Shown here one piece after another: positions 53,653-62,962 of a stretch of 64,000 bases of DNA (position 1 is the first letter of the stretch; each line of letters starts with the position of its first letter). Both the position numbers and the translations under genes were made by a program. The notes beneath the pieces were generated by a model. It saw only the letters and a list, made by a program, of their open reading frames with translations. It was not told the DNA's origin and did not search any database. Origin of the DNA: Rhizopus arrhizus (lineage: Eukaryota; Mucoromycota; Mucoromycetes; Mucorales; Rhizopodaceae); assembly GCA_024220505.1 (NCBI GenBank), contig JAKZZE010000005.1, positions 1,200,501 to 1,264,500 on the forward strand, written 5' to 3'.

Positions 53653-54579
53653 TTAGGACCCTTGTGATGTAGCTCTCCTTCGTCACACCAGCACTGAATA
53701 AGTCGTTGGGGTGTACAAAATGTTACCTTCTGAAAATTAATAAAAAGAGCCTTTTCTTTCATCTAAAAAGTGGGAATTAGAGGTCGCTCATAGAATTCTC
53801 CCTGAGCATACAAATTGGCGTCGATTAGTGATAATTCAGAAGCACATCATACTCAAAGTCGTTATCACCCCCTTAGAACCCATTACACGTAACTATCCAA
53901 ATTGTTAAGAAAGTAAAAATCGAATAGTCAGCGTATTAAACTCTTGCGTTCTATCCTATTTCTATGTATTCAGTATATCAATCTCAGCCCCAATATAACA
54001 TTATATACTTTTGATTATTTTTATAGATTTACAATCTATTTTTTTCAAGCTTTCTTCTGATATAAAAATCAGCTTTCTAACATTTAAATCCGAGTTCTCA
54101 CTCATTTAATAGAATTACCACTATCAAAAAAGATCAACTTTATCAACTTGGATAACGGTGATTGGGTGCATTGTCACACTGCAAATAATCGTGCAAACTC
54201 TGCACACTGTTAATTTTTAGCAATATGCTTTTCTGTTTAACGATGCCAAAAGCTGTGATTGAATGGGTATTTATGCCGACGTCAATATCGGCACCCTTTA
54301 AGGACCTAAATGTCTGTCAATATATTCTGCGTCTCTGTATGGTGCCGATATTAACGAAAATGATGATCCATAGCTCTAAGTAGATTTATACAGACCCAAT
54401 TGTCGTTCTGCGAAGGCGTCTCTCTTGTTAGCTGCTTTACATAGTCTATTCTACGTTATAAATAATTTGGCAACCAATGATACTTTTTAAATCATTACTT
54501 TATTTGTCTTTTTACTCTTTATAAACCACTCATATTGCCTTATATACTTCTTTATGAACCACTCATATTGCCTTATATA
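53653..54579. other. Non-coding stretch after integrase E
   Basis: Probably 3' non-coding sequence of element E and older flank; no LTR could be recognised. It holds a 12-bp inverted repeat, AATATCGGCACC (54284-54295) and its complement at 54341-54352. A tandem copy of ACCACTCATATTGCCTTATA lies near 54525-54546 and 54558-54578, directly before Tc1-J. Confidence 0.45.
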
Positions 54580-54634
54580 CAGTGGGTCAAAAAACTGCAC
54601 CAACCTAACCTAATTTTTCGGAAATAAGAGCATA

Positions 54635-54866
54635 CAGTGACCCGCAAAACTGTCCCAATGTTTCGTAATTTTTTCTTCTAGGGCTTGTATCACCATAGTT
54701 GTTAAGCTAATGTACACCTTATTGTATATCATTCGATAGCCAAAATCTTGTACTACCAAAAAATGTAAAGCAAAAACAAATTCAAACCGCGCAGACGGAG
54801 ATAGAGGGGATAGAAAACAAGCGGTGCATTGGGACAGTTTTGCGGCACTTTTGAAAAAAAACAAAA
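54635..54866 (+). repeat. Tc1-I left arm (232-bp TIR)
   Basis: Outer motif CCGCAAAACTGTCCCAATG at 54642-54660; inverted inner copy at 54827-54845. Confidence 0.88.
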
Positions 54867-55007
54867 AACGATGAAATAGCGACCCACAAGTTGTATAGAT
54901 GCACCAAACTGCTCACAAATGTGCACTGTACGTCTCTAAGTCGAACTTTACTCACTGCTGAAGTTTTAAACTCCTACTGATTTATTACTCGCTCATTATA
55001 TCTCAAC

Positions 55008-56039
55008 ATGAAACAAGTCTCTCAAGATACCGTTGTTCAAGCAATTTCTTTACTTCAACAAGGTAAGTCGGTTCGGGAAGTGGAAAGGGTTACTGGTTTA
55101 AGCAAGAGTACTGTTGGGAGACTCCGAAAATCCCATTGCTTTGGACTTGGAAAGCCAAAAGGCGGTCGACCCAAGTTATTATCTGCGGCTGATGAACGCT
55201 ATTGTGTGCGCCAAGCGACCAAAAACCGCATATCCAGTGCAACAAAGGTGGCTAAGGAGCTAGAAAAAGACACTGGAAGAAAAGTAAGTGTCGATACCGT
55301 GTGCAGAACCCTTCGTAAGGCCGGCCTTGGTGCAATTGAGAAGCCGAAGAAGCCTTTGCTTAGTGCGAAAAACATTCGCAAGAGGCTTTCTTGGTGTATG
55401 GCTCACAAGGACTGGACAGTAGATGACTGGAAACGCGTTGTTTGGTCGGACGAGACAAAAATCAACAGATTTAATTCGGATGGACGCACCTGGGCATGGA
55501 TTCGATCAGGGGAAAGCCTGAAATCCCATCATGTCAAGATGACCGTTAAACACGGTGGAGGGAATATCATGCTGTGGAGTGCCATTACCTATGCTGGGGT
55601 TGGTTGGATGTGCAAAATCAATGGCAATATGGATAAAACACTGTACAAAGAGATTTTGGAGGATGAACTGGAGCGTACGATTGAGTATGGAACCAATAAG
55701 CTAGGGCTAGAAAGACATCAGGTGATTTTCCAACATGACAATGATCCCAAACATACGTCCAAATTAATCAAAGAATACCTTGAACAGCAATCCTACAACA
55801 TCCTAGAGTGGCCAGCACAGTCTCCTGACTTAAACCCAATTGAAAATATGTGGTCATTGTTAAAGAGAAGGTTGAATGATTATGAAACAGCACCAAAAGG
55901 CATGAATGAACTATACGAACGAGTAACTAAAGTTTGGTACGACTTAATGAAGCCGGAAGAGTGCCAAAAAGTCATAGAAACAATGCCTAAGCGTATAAAG
56001 CAATGTATCAAGAATAAAGGACGCTGGACTGACTATTAA
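55008..56039 (+). CDS. Tc1-I transposase (DD34E)
   Basis: 343 residues, uninterrupted. A bipartite paired-like DNA-binding region: a first helix-turn-helix (VVQAISLLQQGKSVREVERV, GLSKSTVGRLRKS, residues 8-45), the GRP(K) hook GKPKGGRPKLL, and a second helix-turn-helix (SATKVAKELEKDTGRKVSVD, residues 75-100). DDE core: RVVWSDETKI near 148, VKHGGGNIMLWSAI near 185, FQHDNDPKHTS near 246, and SPDLNPIENMWSLLK near 282. Exactly 34 residues lie between the second Asp and the Glu, the Tc1 signature. It excises and reinserts at TA. All catalytic residues are present. Confidence 0.92.
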   Translation: MKQVSQDTVVQAISLLQQGKSVREVERVTGLSKSTVGRLRKSHCFGLGKPKGGRPKLLSAADERYCVRQATKNRISSATKVAKELEKDTGRKVSVDTVCRTLRKAGLGAIEKPKKPLLSAKNIRKRLSWCMAHKDWTVDDWKRVVWSDETKINRFNSDGRTWAWIRSGESLKSHHVKMTVKHGGGNIMLWSAITYAGVGWMCKINGNMDKTLYKEILEDELERTIEYGTNKLGLERHQVIFQHDNDPKHTSKLIKEYLEQQSYNILEWPAQSPDLNPIENMWSLLKRRLNDYETAPKGMNELYERVTKVWYDLMKPEECQKVIETMPKRIKQCIKNKGRWTDY

Positions 56040-56057
56040 TGTCAAATAAATAAACCA

Positions 56058-56289
56058 TTTTGTTTTTTTTCAAAAGTGCCGCAAAACTGTCCCAATGCAC
56101 CGCTTGTTTTCTATCCCCTCTATCTCCGTCTGCGCGGTTTGAATTTGTTTTTGCTTTACATTTTTTGGTAGTACAAGATTTTGGCTATCGAATGATATAC
56201 AATAAGGTGTACATTAGCTTAACAACTATGGTGATACAAGCCCTAGAAGAAAAAATTACGAAACATTGGGACAGTTTTGCGGGTCACTG
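56058..56289 (-). repeat. Tc1-I right arm (232-bp TIR)
   Basis: Reverse complement of the left arm (54635-54866), identical by eye; ends CACTG before TA. Confidence 0.88.
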
Positions 56290-56451
56290 TAGGTCTGTCA
56301 GTTTTATAGCAAACATTATGAAACTTGAACCAAACAAAGTTAATACTATTATAATTTATTGACAAAAATTTCAAAGTCAGTAGCTGAGTATACACTTAAA
56401 GCGCGCCCAGAAAAAAGCGGAGGTCGGTTGGTGCAGTTTTTGACTTTCTTA

Positions 56452-57235
56452 AAATCGAGTGGATCCACCCTTTTCTGCTAATACTGCTTGTATTCTGTCG
56501 GGCAAATTGTCCATATATTTGATGCATTGTTTCTTAGTAAACGAATTCCAATCATTTTCGACTCTTTCCTACAGTTCATGGATGCTGGTCGCCCTATTAT
56601 CATACATGCTCAGCTTTAACTTCAAATGATGCCATACATGTTCAACAGGATTAAGATCTGGACTTTGTGATGGTCAATCGTCAATGTAAACCATGCCCCT
56701 ATCTTTCATTCATTGCGTTGTGAACTTTGATCGATGTTTACGATCATTGTCGTGCTGAAATACCGATGGTTTCCAATTCAGACCATAGTACTTCATGGTG
56801 TCCTTCAGACTTGTAGCAAGAATTTCTTGGTATAGCTCTGAATTCATGGTACCATCATAGACCTGACATGCGTATCCAGGTCCTGCGCTGGTTATACAAC
56901 CCCATAACATGAGACCGCCGCCTCCATGCTTCACAGTAACGTCGATATGGTGGGGCTGTAAACGATCGCATTTTTTCTTCCAATAATATTTGCAACCATC
57001 TGAGCCCCAAATGTTAATTTTGGTCTCACCAGAAAATATCACACGTCGCCAATCATGTACTGTCCAGTATTGATGCTTTTTTGCCCATGTCAATCGAGCC
57101 TTCTTATGCTTTTCAGTCAATAATGGCTTCTTCTTTTTGATCTCAGCATAAATTTCAACTGTGTTGTATCCACACAACTAGTAAAGTGAACATTCATGGA
57201 TAAACGGGAGATCTCCGCAATAGCCAACTCTGCCC
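56452..57235 (-). pseudogene. Tc1-J transposase, inactive
   Basis: An open block, 57177-56710, reads KKKPLLTEKHKKARLTWAKK, WTVHDWRRVIFSGETKINIW, VTVKHGGGGLMLWGCITSAG and VFQHDNDRKHRSKF. After stops it continues with PSQSPDLNPVEHVWHHLK and ends near 56452 (AVLAEKGGSTRF). The first catalytic Asp of the FSDETK motif is Gly (FSGETK). The N-terminal part near 57180-57235 is in another frame and is cut by an LTR. It is therefore both broken and catalytically dead. Confidence 0.8.
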
Positions 57236-57559
57236 TGTTGTCCCTATCGGCGTTCCCACGACTATATCGGAACCTGATTATAACAACGGCAGTTCAATCC
57301 AATTTTATTCGATAATTATCGTTAGATCAATAATTTATCTACTTCATTGTCCCTTGATTCGTCAAGAAGACAGCGGCTATTGATTATCTACTATCTTTCC
57401 TTTATCTTCCCATCCTTCCCACATTATTCTTTTAACCGATCAATTGAAATAGCGGTAAAGATCCAGACATCCAAAAAGTATAAATAGCCTCAAATGTTTT
57501 TATTAATAAAGCAACATATAATCTTTAGTTTCACAACTATTGTCTTTTTTAGTTTTTGT
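57236..57559 (+). repeat. Truncated LTR, family K
   Basis: Begins TGTTGTCCCTATCGGCG, and contains TATAAATAG (near 57479) and TTAATAAAG about 20 bp later, the same promoter layout as the other LTRs in the window. It is cut by the family B LTR at 57560. No partner LTR or internal region is present, so the call rests on layout only. Confidence 0.45.
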
Positions 57560-58127
57560 TGTTGTATAATGGTAAAAGTAGTTGAGGAAAAGGTAGAAAC
57601 AAAGATCAAGAAACAGTGTAAGTACTTTTTGAGACTGATCTTTATTTCAGTTTAAGTTAAAGTAAAAATTATTCTAATTGAAGGTAGGTATTTATATCTT
57701 ATTGAGTGAGTGGCTTGATATCTTCTATTGTAAGCGTTCTTCTAATATTCAGGTACTTTAGCAAGTGTCATCTATAATTATGATTATGAAAACTTTTCAT
57801 TTGTTCTTTTGTATGTCTGTCATAGATTATCTTTTATTCTGGGAATTCCTCACTGATTTGAATAACGTTATTTTACGCGTTATTTCAATTATATGAAAGA
57901 TTAGCAATATTCCTGATATTGGATTGGATCTTGTTATTTTAGTTGATACTTCTTCTTATAAAAGAACTCTCATTAATACAAAACATATTCTAAAAGAATA
58001 TGTTTAATTGGAATTGATTGTATAATCTTATTTAAATAAACTTATATTTTATTTTTATTTAATTATGATCTTGTATTAAGACTTATATTTATCAATGTCT
58101 ACTACAATCAGTTACTGTTCTACAACA
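57560..58127 (-). repeat. Element B 3' LTR
   Basis: 568 bp, TGTTGTATAATGG to GTTCTACAACA on the plus strand. Same as 62963-63530 by eye. Confidence 0.93.
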
Positions 58128-58147
58128 TAATCCCCTCCCAGGTATGA

Positions 58148-61100
58148 TCAATACCGTTTAGATCTTTTAGGTCTACCTTGGCTCTTATTCTTCTCATTAA
58201 TTGTTGTGGAAGAGTAGCTGGTTTCTTTTAAGTCTATTGGTATTTTACGTTTACTTGACTGAGGATTAGATTCCTTATTTGTATTATTTGACTTTTCTTT
58301 TTTATCAAGAATTTTATATTTCGTTTTAATGTCTTCAGGGACAATACCAATTCTTTGCCAATATTCAGTTATGAATTTAAGATCTGCAAAGTGAGATGCA
58401 GGTTCCCAAGTATCTTCACTCTCGTCATAACCTTTCCATCTACACTTATAAATATATTTTCCTTTAACTTTTTTATGTGTTAAGATGGCTTCAACTTGAT
58501 AGAATTTATTTGAGGATATTACTTCATCCTGTGATATCATCTTGAGTGCAGATGGTGGGTAGTTTTTAGGTAATAAATCTCCCTTTTCATCTTCAAGCAC
58601 ATATGATCCACCTTGGGTGATCCTTTTAACTTTATAAGGTCCCTCATATGGAGCATCAAGCTTATTTGTTTTATAATTTACTGTTACCATTACATAACTA
58701 TTTTCGGGGATTGATACAAGTTTATGTGACGCATCAAATTTTTCCTTTTGTTTGTTTGTTATTATTTTTGTTCTTTCGTGTATAGCAGGAAATACAATTT
58801 CTGTCATCTTTTTTATATTTTTTAAAAGTTCTGTATTTAATTCTTCCTTAGTTGCTTCATCTTTTTCCTGACTGAAATCTTCAAAGTCATTTGGATTACG
58901 ACCGAACATTAAAGTGAAGGGTGGCGTCTTAGTACGTTCATTATATTTGCTATTTAGGTAGAGTTGTGTAGAAGGAACATATAAATCCCAGTCTGCTTTA
59001 GCACCTTCGACTTGTTTCTTTATGGCTTTTACAGCACTTTGTACCCAACGTTCACTTACACCATTAGCTCTGGGATGGTAACTAGATATGAGTCTATGAT
59101 CATAACCAGCATTTTCAGCAAGTAATTGCATAAGCTCATTTACAAATTCACCACCATTATCAGATTGGAGTACACGAGGAAAACCATAATTAGAGAATAC
59201 ATCGATTAATGTTTTTACAATTGTCATAGATTGTTTATCAGGGATAGGTTTCAATATGCAGTAACGAGTAGCAATGTCAACCATAATCAGTAAGTAATTG
59301 TTGCCATTCAAGGAAGTTTTCATGGGACCAGCTAAATCGATACCCCAACTATCACCAGGTAATGTGGCTGTTATAGGTCTTAAAGGGTTATAACCTTTTT
59401 TGATTATGTTAAATTGTTGACAGGGTACACAACTTTTTACTAATTCTACTGCTTCTTCTTTTAGATTATTCCAGTAGATACCTTTACGTTTTAAAGCATG
59501 GTAGATTGCATCAGAACCAAAGTGTCCTTTTAGATGTTCTTTAAGAAGAAGTTCTTTACGTTCTTCTGAATCCGCTGGTGTTATGTATTCACCGTCATTA
59601 ATACTAGGTAATTTTATAGCTGTTCTGTTAAGCAGACGAGCATTATCCCCTCCCAGTTCATTGACAGGATTCTCAATTTCATAGAGACGAGAAAGTGTAT
59701 CAGGTAAGATATTATCTATTCCTGGCAGATGAACGACTTTAAAATCATACTTTAATAAAGTATCCAGCCAATTGATCAGCATTACGTTTGCTATTTTTTG
59801 CGTGTGAAGATAGGTCAATGCTTTATGATCCGTGTATAGAGTGAAGTGATTACCCCAGAGATATTTATGGAACTTTTTTAATGCATAGACTACTGCTAAT
59901 AATTCACGCTTAGTAGCTGAATAGTTACGTTCACTTTTAGAGAGACTTTTCGCCATCATGGAAATATATTTTATTTTTCCATCAATCACTTGATAGAGAA
60001 CAACACCTACACCAACGTTAGAAGCATCAGTGGCAACACAGAAAGGACGATTTAAATCAGGATAGGCTAAGATTGTACCTTCCAAAAGTACCTTTTTAAG
60101 ATTATCAAAGCATGTTTGATGTTTACTGTTCCATAATTTTTCAAGTGATTTTTCATTCCTCAATGCATCCAGCGGAGCCAAGAGTGTGGACGCTTTAGGG
60201 ATAAGAGGTCGGAAGTAATTTATGAGACCACAATACTTCATGATATCCTTTCCTGTTTTAGGTATAGGGAAATCTTGTACATTAGCAACTTTACGAACGT
60301 CAAGAGATACACCTTTAGGCGATATTCTAAAACCAAGTAAATTAATCTTATTTTGAAAGAATTTACATTTATCAGGATTTAATTTGAGATTTACTTTGGT
60401 CAGCTTATTTATTACTGCTTTTAAATGTAGTTTATGTTCTTCAATTGAAGTAGATGCGACTACTATATCATCGATAAAGCATCTAGCAAAGGGCATATTC
60501 TCAAGTGCTATACTCATTGTTCTTTGCATCACACTAGATACGTGTTTTAAACCAAATGGAGTACCAATTGGCACGTATTGTACATTATTCCATGAGAATG
60601 CTAATTTATGAGCATGATCCTCTCGCAACCTTAAAGAGTTAAATGCGGATTTAAGATCCAAAGTGGAATATACTGAAGCTCCTTTTAATTCTTCAAAGAG
60701 TTCAGATATTTTTGGTAAAGGCATTCGGTCAATAGATGATAAAAGAGCATTAATATGTCTAGGATCATGGCATACACGATAACCAGTTATTTCTCCCTTG
60801 GCATTTGTCTTTTTTACTACAGTTAAAGCCGAATTCCATTCAGTGTTAGCAGGAGCACGTTTTATGACACCATTATCCAGCCATTCATTAATCTGATCCT
60901 GTACAACTTGATGATACACTAAAGCGATCGGGTAAGGACTTCGATAAGATGTTACATTTTCTGGAGTTTCAATTGAGACAACAGATTCTGGAATTGTACA
61001 AAAAGAACCTTTAGGTATGCCTTGATTTAATTGAATCAATGGTTTAATATCATTTATAGCAGATTGAAATTGTTCAGGAGTTCCTGCGGGGCAGTCTTCA

Positions 61101-61579
61101 AGTTCTGACATTTCCTTATCTACTTCTTCTAAGAGCTCACTATTGTCACTATATTTAGATTGTGCAGCTTGAATATTGTCTACTTCATCAGTATCCCATT
61201 TGTATGGTAAACCAGTAAGACCGATTCCAAGTTTAGTCATAAAATCTGTACCTATACTCATGTCATGATCATTTGTTAAGTTCATTACTTCGAAGTTATG
61301 AGTATAATTTTTTTCATTACATCTGATGTTTAATTCAATTGTACCAATTCGTGTAATAGTAGATTCAGAATCAGCCAATTTTATTACATCTTTTTCCTTA
61401 GATGGAACAATAGGAAAATTATGTTCTAGACAAAACTTTTTATTAATTGACGAAAAATTTGCACCTGTATCTAAGATAGTCATTGCTTTTACATTATTTA
61501 CAAGGATAGGAAAGCTTATAGAATCATCTTTAGTCAGTTTAAAATCACGAGTAACAGTTATGTCTTTATTTCTTAATTT
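58148..61579 (-). CDS. Element B pol with chromodomain
   Basis: 1,143 codons open from directly after the UGA (61580-61582) to the stop at 58148; the first Met is at 61483. Protease MTILDTGANFSSIN is at the Met. Then reverse transcriptase (VYSTLDLKSAFNSL, CFIDDIVVAS near 60475), RNase H (FCVATDASNVGVGVVLY), integrase zinc region (HLKGHFGSDAIYHAL, CVPCQQF), core SWGIDLAGPM, LQSDNGGEFVNEL (near 59155) and SYHPRANGVSERW, and chromodomain YKCRWKGYDESEDTWEPA (near 58430). Close to element A pol throughout. No start codon sits at the beginning, so it must be made as a gag-pol fusion through the UGA, or this copy is defective. Confidence 0.88.
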   Translation of the reverse strand, partial: KLRNKDITVTRDFKLTKDDSISFPILVNNVKAMTILDTGANFSSINKKFCLEHNFPIVPSKEKDVIKLADSESTITRIGTIELNIRCNEKNYTHNFEVMNLTNDHDMSIGTDFMTKLGIGLTGLPYKWDTDEVDNIQAAQSKYSDNSELLEEVDKEMSELEDCPAGTPEQFQSAINDIKPLIQLNQGIPKGSFCTIPESVVSIETPENVTSYRSPYPIALVYHQVVQDQINEWLDNGVIKRAPANTEWNSALTVVKKTNAKGEITGYRVCHDPRHINALLSSIDRMPLPKISELFEELKGASVYSTLDLKSAFNSLRLREDHAHKLAFSWNNVQYVPIGTPFGLKHVSSVMQRTMSIALENMPFARCFIDDIVVASTSIEEHKLHLKAVINKLTKVNLKLNPDKCKFFQNKINLLGFRISPKGVSLDVRKVANVQDFPIPKTGKDIMKYCGLINYFRPLIPKASTLLAPLDALRNEKSLEKLWNSKHQTCFDNLKKVLLEGTILAYPDLNRPFCVATDASNVGVGVVLYQVIDGKIKYISMMAKSLSKSERNYSATKRELLAVVYALKKFHKYLWGNHFTLYTDHKALTYLHTQKIANVMLINWLDTLLKYDFKVVHLPGIDNILPDTLSRLYEIENPVNELGGDNARLLNRTAIKLPSINDGEYITPADSEERKELLLKEHLKGHFGSDAIYHALKRKGIYWNNLKEEAVELVKSCVPCQQFNIIKKGYNPLRPITATLPGDSWGIDLAGPMKTSLNGNNYLLIMVDIATRYCILKPIPDKQSMTIVKTLIDVFSNYGFPRVLQSDNGGEFVNELMQLLAENAGYDHRLISSYHPRANGVSERWVQSAVKAIKKQVEGAKADWDLYVPSTQLYLNSKYNERTKTPPFTLMFGRNPNDFEDFSQEKDEATKEELNTELLKNIKKMTEIVFPAIHERTKIITNKQKEKFDASHKLVSIPENSYVMVTVNYKTNKLDAPYEGPYKVKRITQGGSYVLEDEKGDLLPKNYPPSALKMISQDEVISSNKFYQVEAILTHKKVKGKYIYKCRWKGYDESEDTWEPASHFADLKFITEYWQRIGIVPEDIKTKYKILDKKEKSNNTNKESNPQSSKRKIPIDLKETSYSSTTINEKNKSQGRPKRSKRY

Positions 61580-62917
61580 TCAATCAAGAGCCATACGGTT
61601 TAGATGACCGTTGTTTACATCTTCATCATTTTCAGAATCTTCATTGGTATTTGAACGGATCGCCATACGGTTGACGCGAGAGAGAGAAAATCCTTCTTTT
61701 GCCTTGGCATTATTAGAAGATTTCTTAGCCTCTTTAAATTCTTCACAGCGGTGGCCTTTGTTCCATTCTTTACCACAATACATACAAGGTTTAGGCTTAT
61801 TAGTACCCTTATTGAGATTTGAATTATTTGACTTGACAAAGTTGATGACTTTATTAGTTCCAGATGAAACTTTACTAGTCGTACCAAGAGAACCACGAGA
61901 ACTTTGTTCTTCATCAGTTAGTCTTCCACGCTTGTGCGGGTTCTTGATAGAGAAAGCAGAATCCTCACCCGAGGCAAGGACCAAATCAATTATTTGGTTG
62001 ATTGAACCAGGGAGTTTAGCACCGAGGTGAGAAGAGATGGCCACTTGTGCTACAGTTTTGACAGATGGCTTCAAGGAAGCGAAATAGGTGACAGCTAATT
62101 GAGTTCCATCCTCCATACCAGCTTCTCTTCGCATTTTTTGAAATCGGTTTGAATACTCTCTGTTACTTTCATAGGGGGCTTGACGCATGGAACCAACCTC
62201 GACCATTAAAAGAAACTTTCTGTATGGTGTGTCAAAGTGATCGAGAACAATGGGGCGGACTTCCTTCCAAGTGTAACGTTTATCCATCAAAGCTTCTCTA
62301 CACCAGGATACTTGTTCTGGATTCATACACAATGGCAGCAGACGTTCCCAATTTGAATTGAGAGATAGACCATGGGCATGAAGTACAGTTTCGAACGTAT
62401 TGCAAAAGTCATAGGCCGAGTCAAAAGGGTCTGCCTTCTTTCTCCATAAAGTTTCACCACGGAGTTGCAACACAGGAAGATCGTTTGGAACCACTAAACG
62501 TACTAAACCAAGATTGTTACCAAGGTCTTTTGCATCTTGTCTTTCTTCAAATAATGAAGTCATAGACTTATGAGCTTCTTTGGCAGCGACAATCTTTTGT
62601 TCAAATTCCCTATATAGAGACAAAGCTTGCAAGGTTTCAGGGCTATCCGGGTCAGACTTGTTAGAATTCATATAGGTAGCAAATAGCAATAAGGCTTGTT
62701 TCTTCATATCCTTAATCATTTCAAGGCTTTTACGAGCAATATCTTCAGGCTTTTGTGAGACAGGAGGAATATCTTCTTCCATAGGCGTAGCTTCAGAATG
62801 CGCGTACTTACTTGCCATAGTACCAAGTTGAGTAGTAGGAGCCATCAAAGAAGAGTCCGGAGATGAAGATTGAGGAGGTGAACCATCAGTTGATTCAGTA
62901 GCAATGTTTTCAGACAT
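61580..62917 (-). CDS. Element B gag
   Basis: 445 residues from the first ATG (62917, MSENIATESTDGS); the open frame further upstream has no ATG and overlaps the PBS-like region. Helical capsid-type region: PNDLPVLQLRGETLWRKKAD, LLPLCMNPEQVSWCREAL and YESNREYSNRFQKMRREAG. The knuckle CMYCGKEWNKGHRC is near residue 385 (C-x2-C-x7-H-x-C, as in A and C). The end RMALD is followed by UGA. Element A has a cysteine codon (TGT) at this exact place and reads on into pol. Confidence 0.88.
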   Translation of the reverse strand: MSENIATESTDGSPPQSSSPDSSLMAPTTQLGTMASKYAHSEATPMEEDIPPVSQKPEDIARKSLEMIKDMKKQALLLFATYMNSNKSDPDSPETLQALSLYREFEQKIVAAKEAHKSMTSLFEERQDAKDLGNNLGLVRLVVPNDLPVLQLRGETLWRKKADPFDSAYDFCNTFETVLHAHGLSLNSNWERLLPLCMNPEQVSWCREALMDKRYTWKEVRPIVLDHFDTPYRKFLLMVEVGSMRQAPYESNREYSNRFQKMRREAGMEDGTQLAVTYFASLKPSVKTVAQVAISSHLGAKLPGSINQIIDLVLASGEDSAFSIKNPHKRGRLTDEEQSSRGSLGTTSKVSSGTNKVINFVKSNNSNLNKGTNKPKPCMYCGKEWNKGHRCEEFKEAKKSSNNAKAKEGFSLSRVNRMAIRSNTNEDSENDEDVNNGHLNRMALD

Positions 62918-62962
62918 ACGTATTTTAACTTTAGAATAAAGAGCAAAATTCAAAAAGTAAAA

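Larger units (their letters stand above)
54635..56289 (+). mobile_element. Tc1-I: Tc1/mariner element with compound 232-bp TIRs
   Basis: 1,655 bp between TA dinucleotides (54633-54634 and 56290-56291). The arms 54635-54866 and 56058-56289 appear to be perfect inverted repeats. Each arm has CCGCAAAACTGTCCCAATG near its outer tip and the exact inverse of it near its inner end, so each arm alone looks like a miniature element. The transposase is open. This copy looks recent and possibly active. Confidence 0.9.
54580..57235 (-). mobile_element. Tc1-J: dead Tc1/mariner element hosting Tc1-I
   Basis: The outer end CAGTGGGTCAAAAAACTGCA starts at 54580 after TA. An inverted inner copy, GGTTGGTGCAGTTTTTGAC, is at 56426-56444. 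Tc1-I is inserted between them. The transposase lies beyond on the minus strand, and the right end is cut at 57235 by an LTR (family K), so the second arm is missing. Confidence 0.7.

Noticed and set aside
54610..56362. Identical short frames (MFFFKSAAKLSQ...) at 54610-54864 (-) and 56060-56362 (+)
   Set aside because: They are the two 232-bp arms of Tc1-I read inwards; the identity is that of the inverted repeat, not of a gene.
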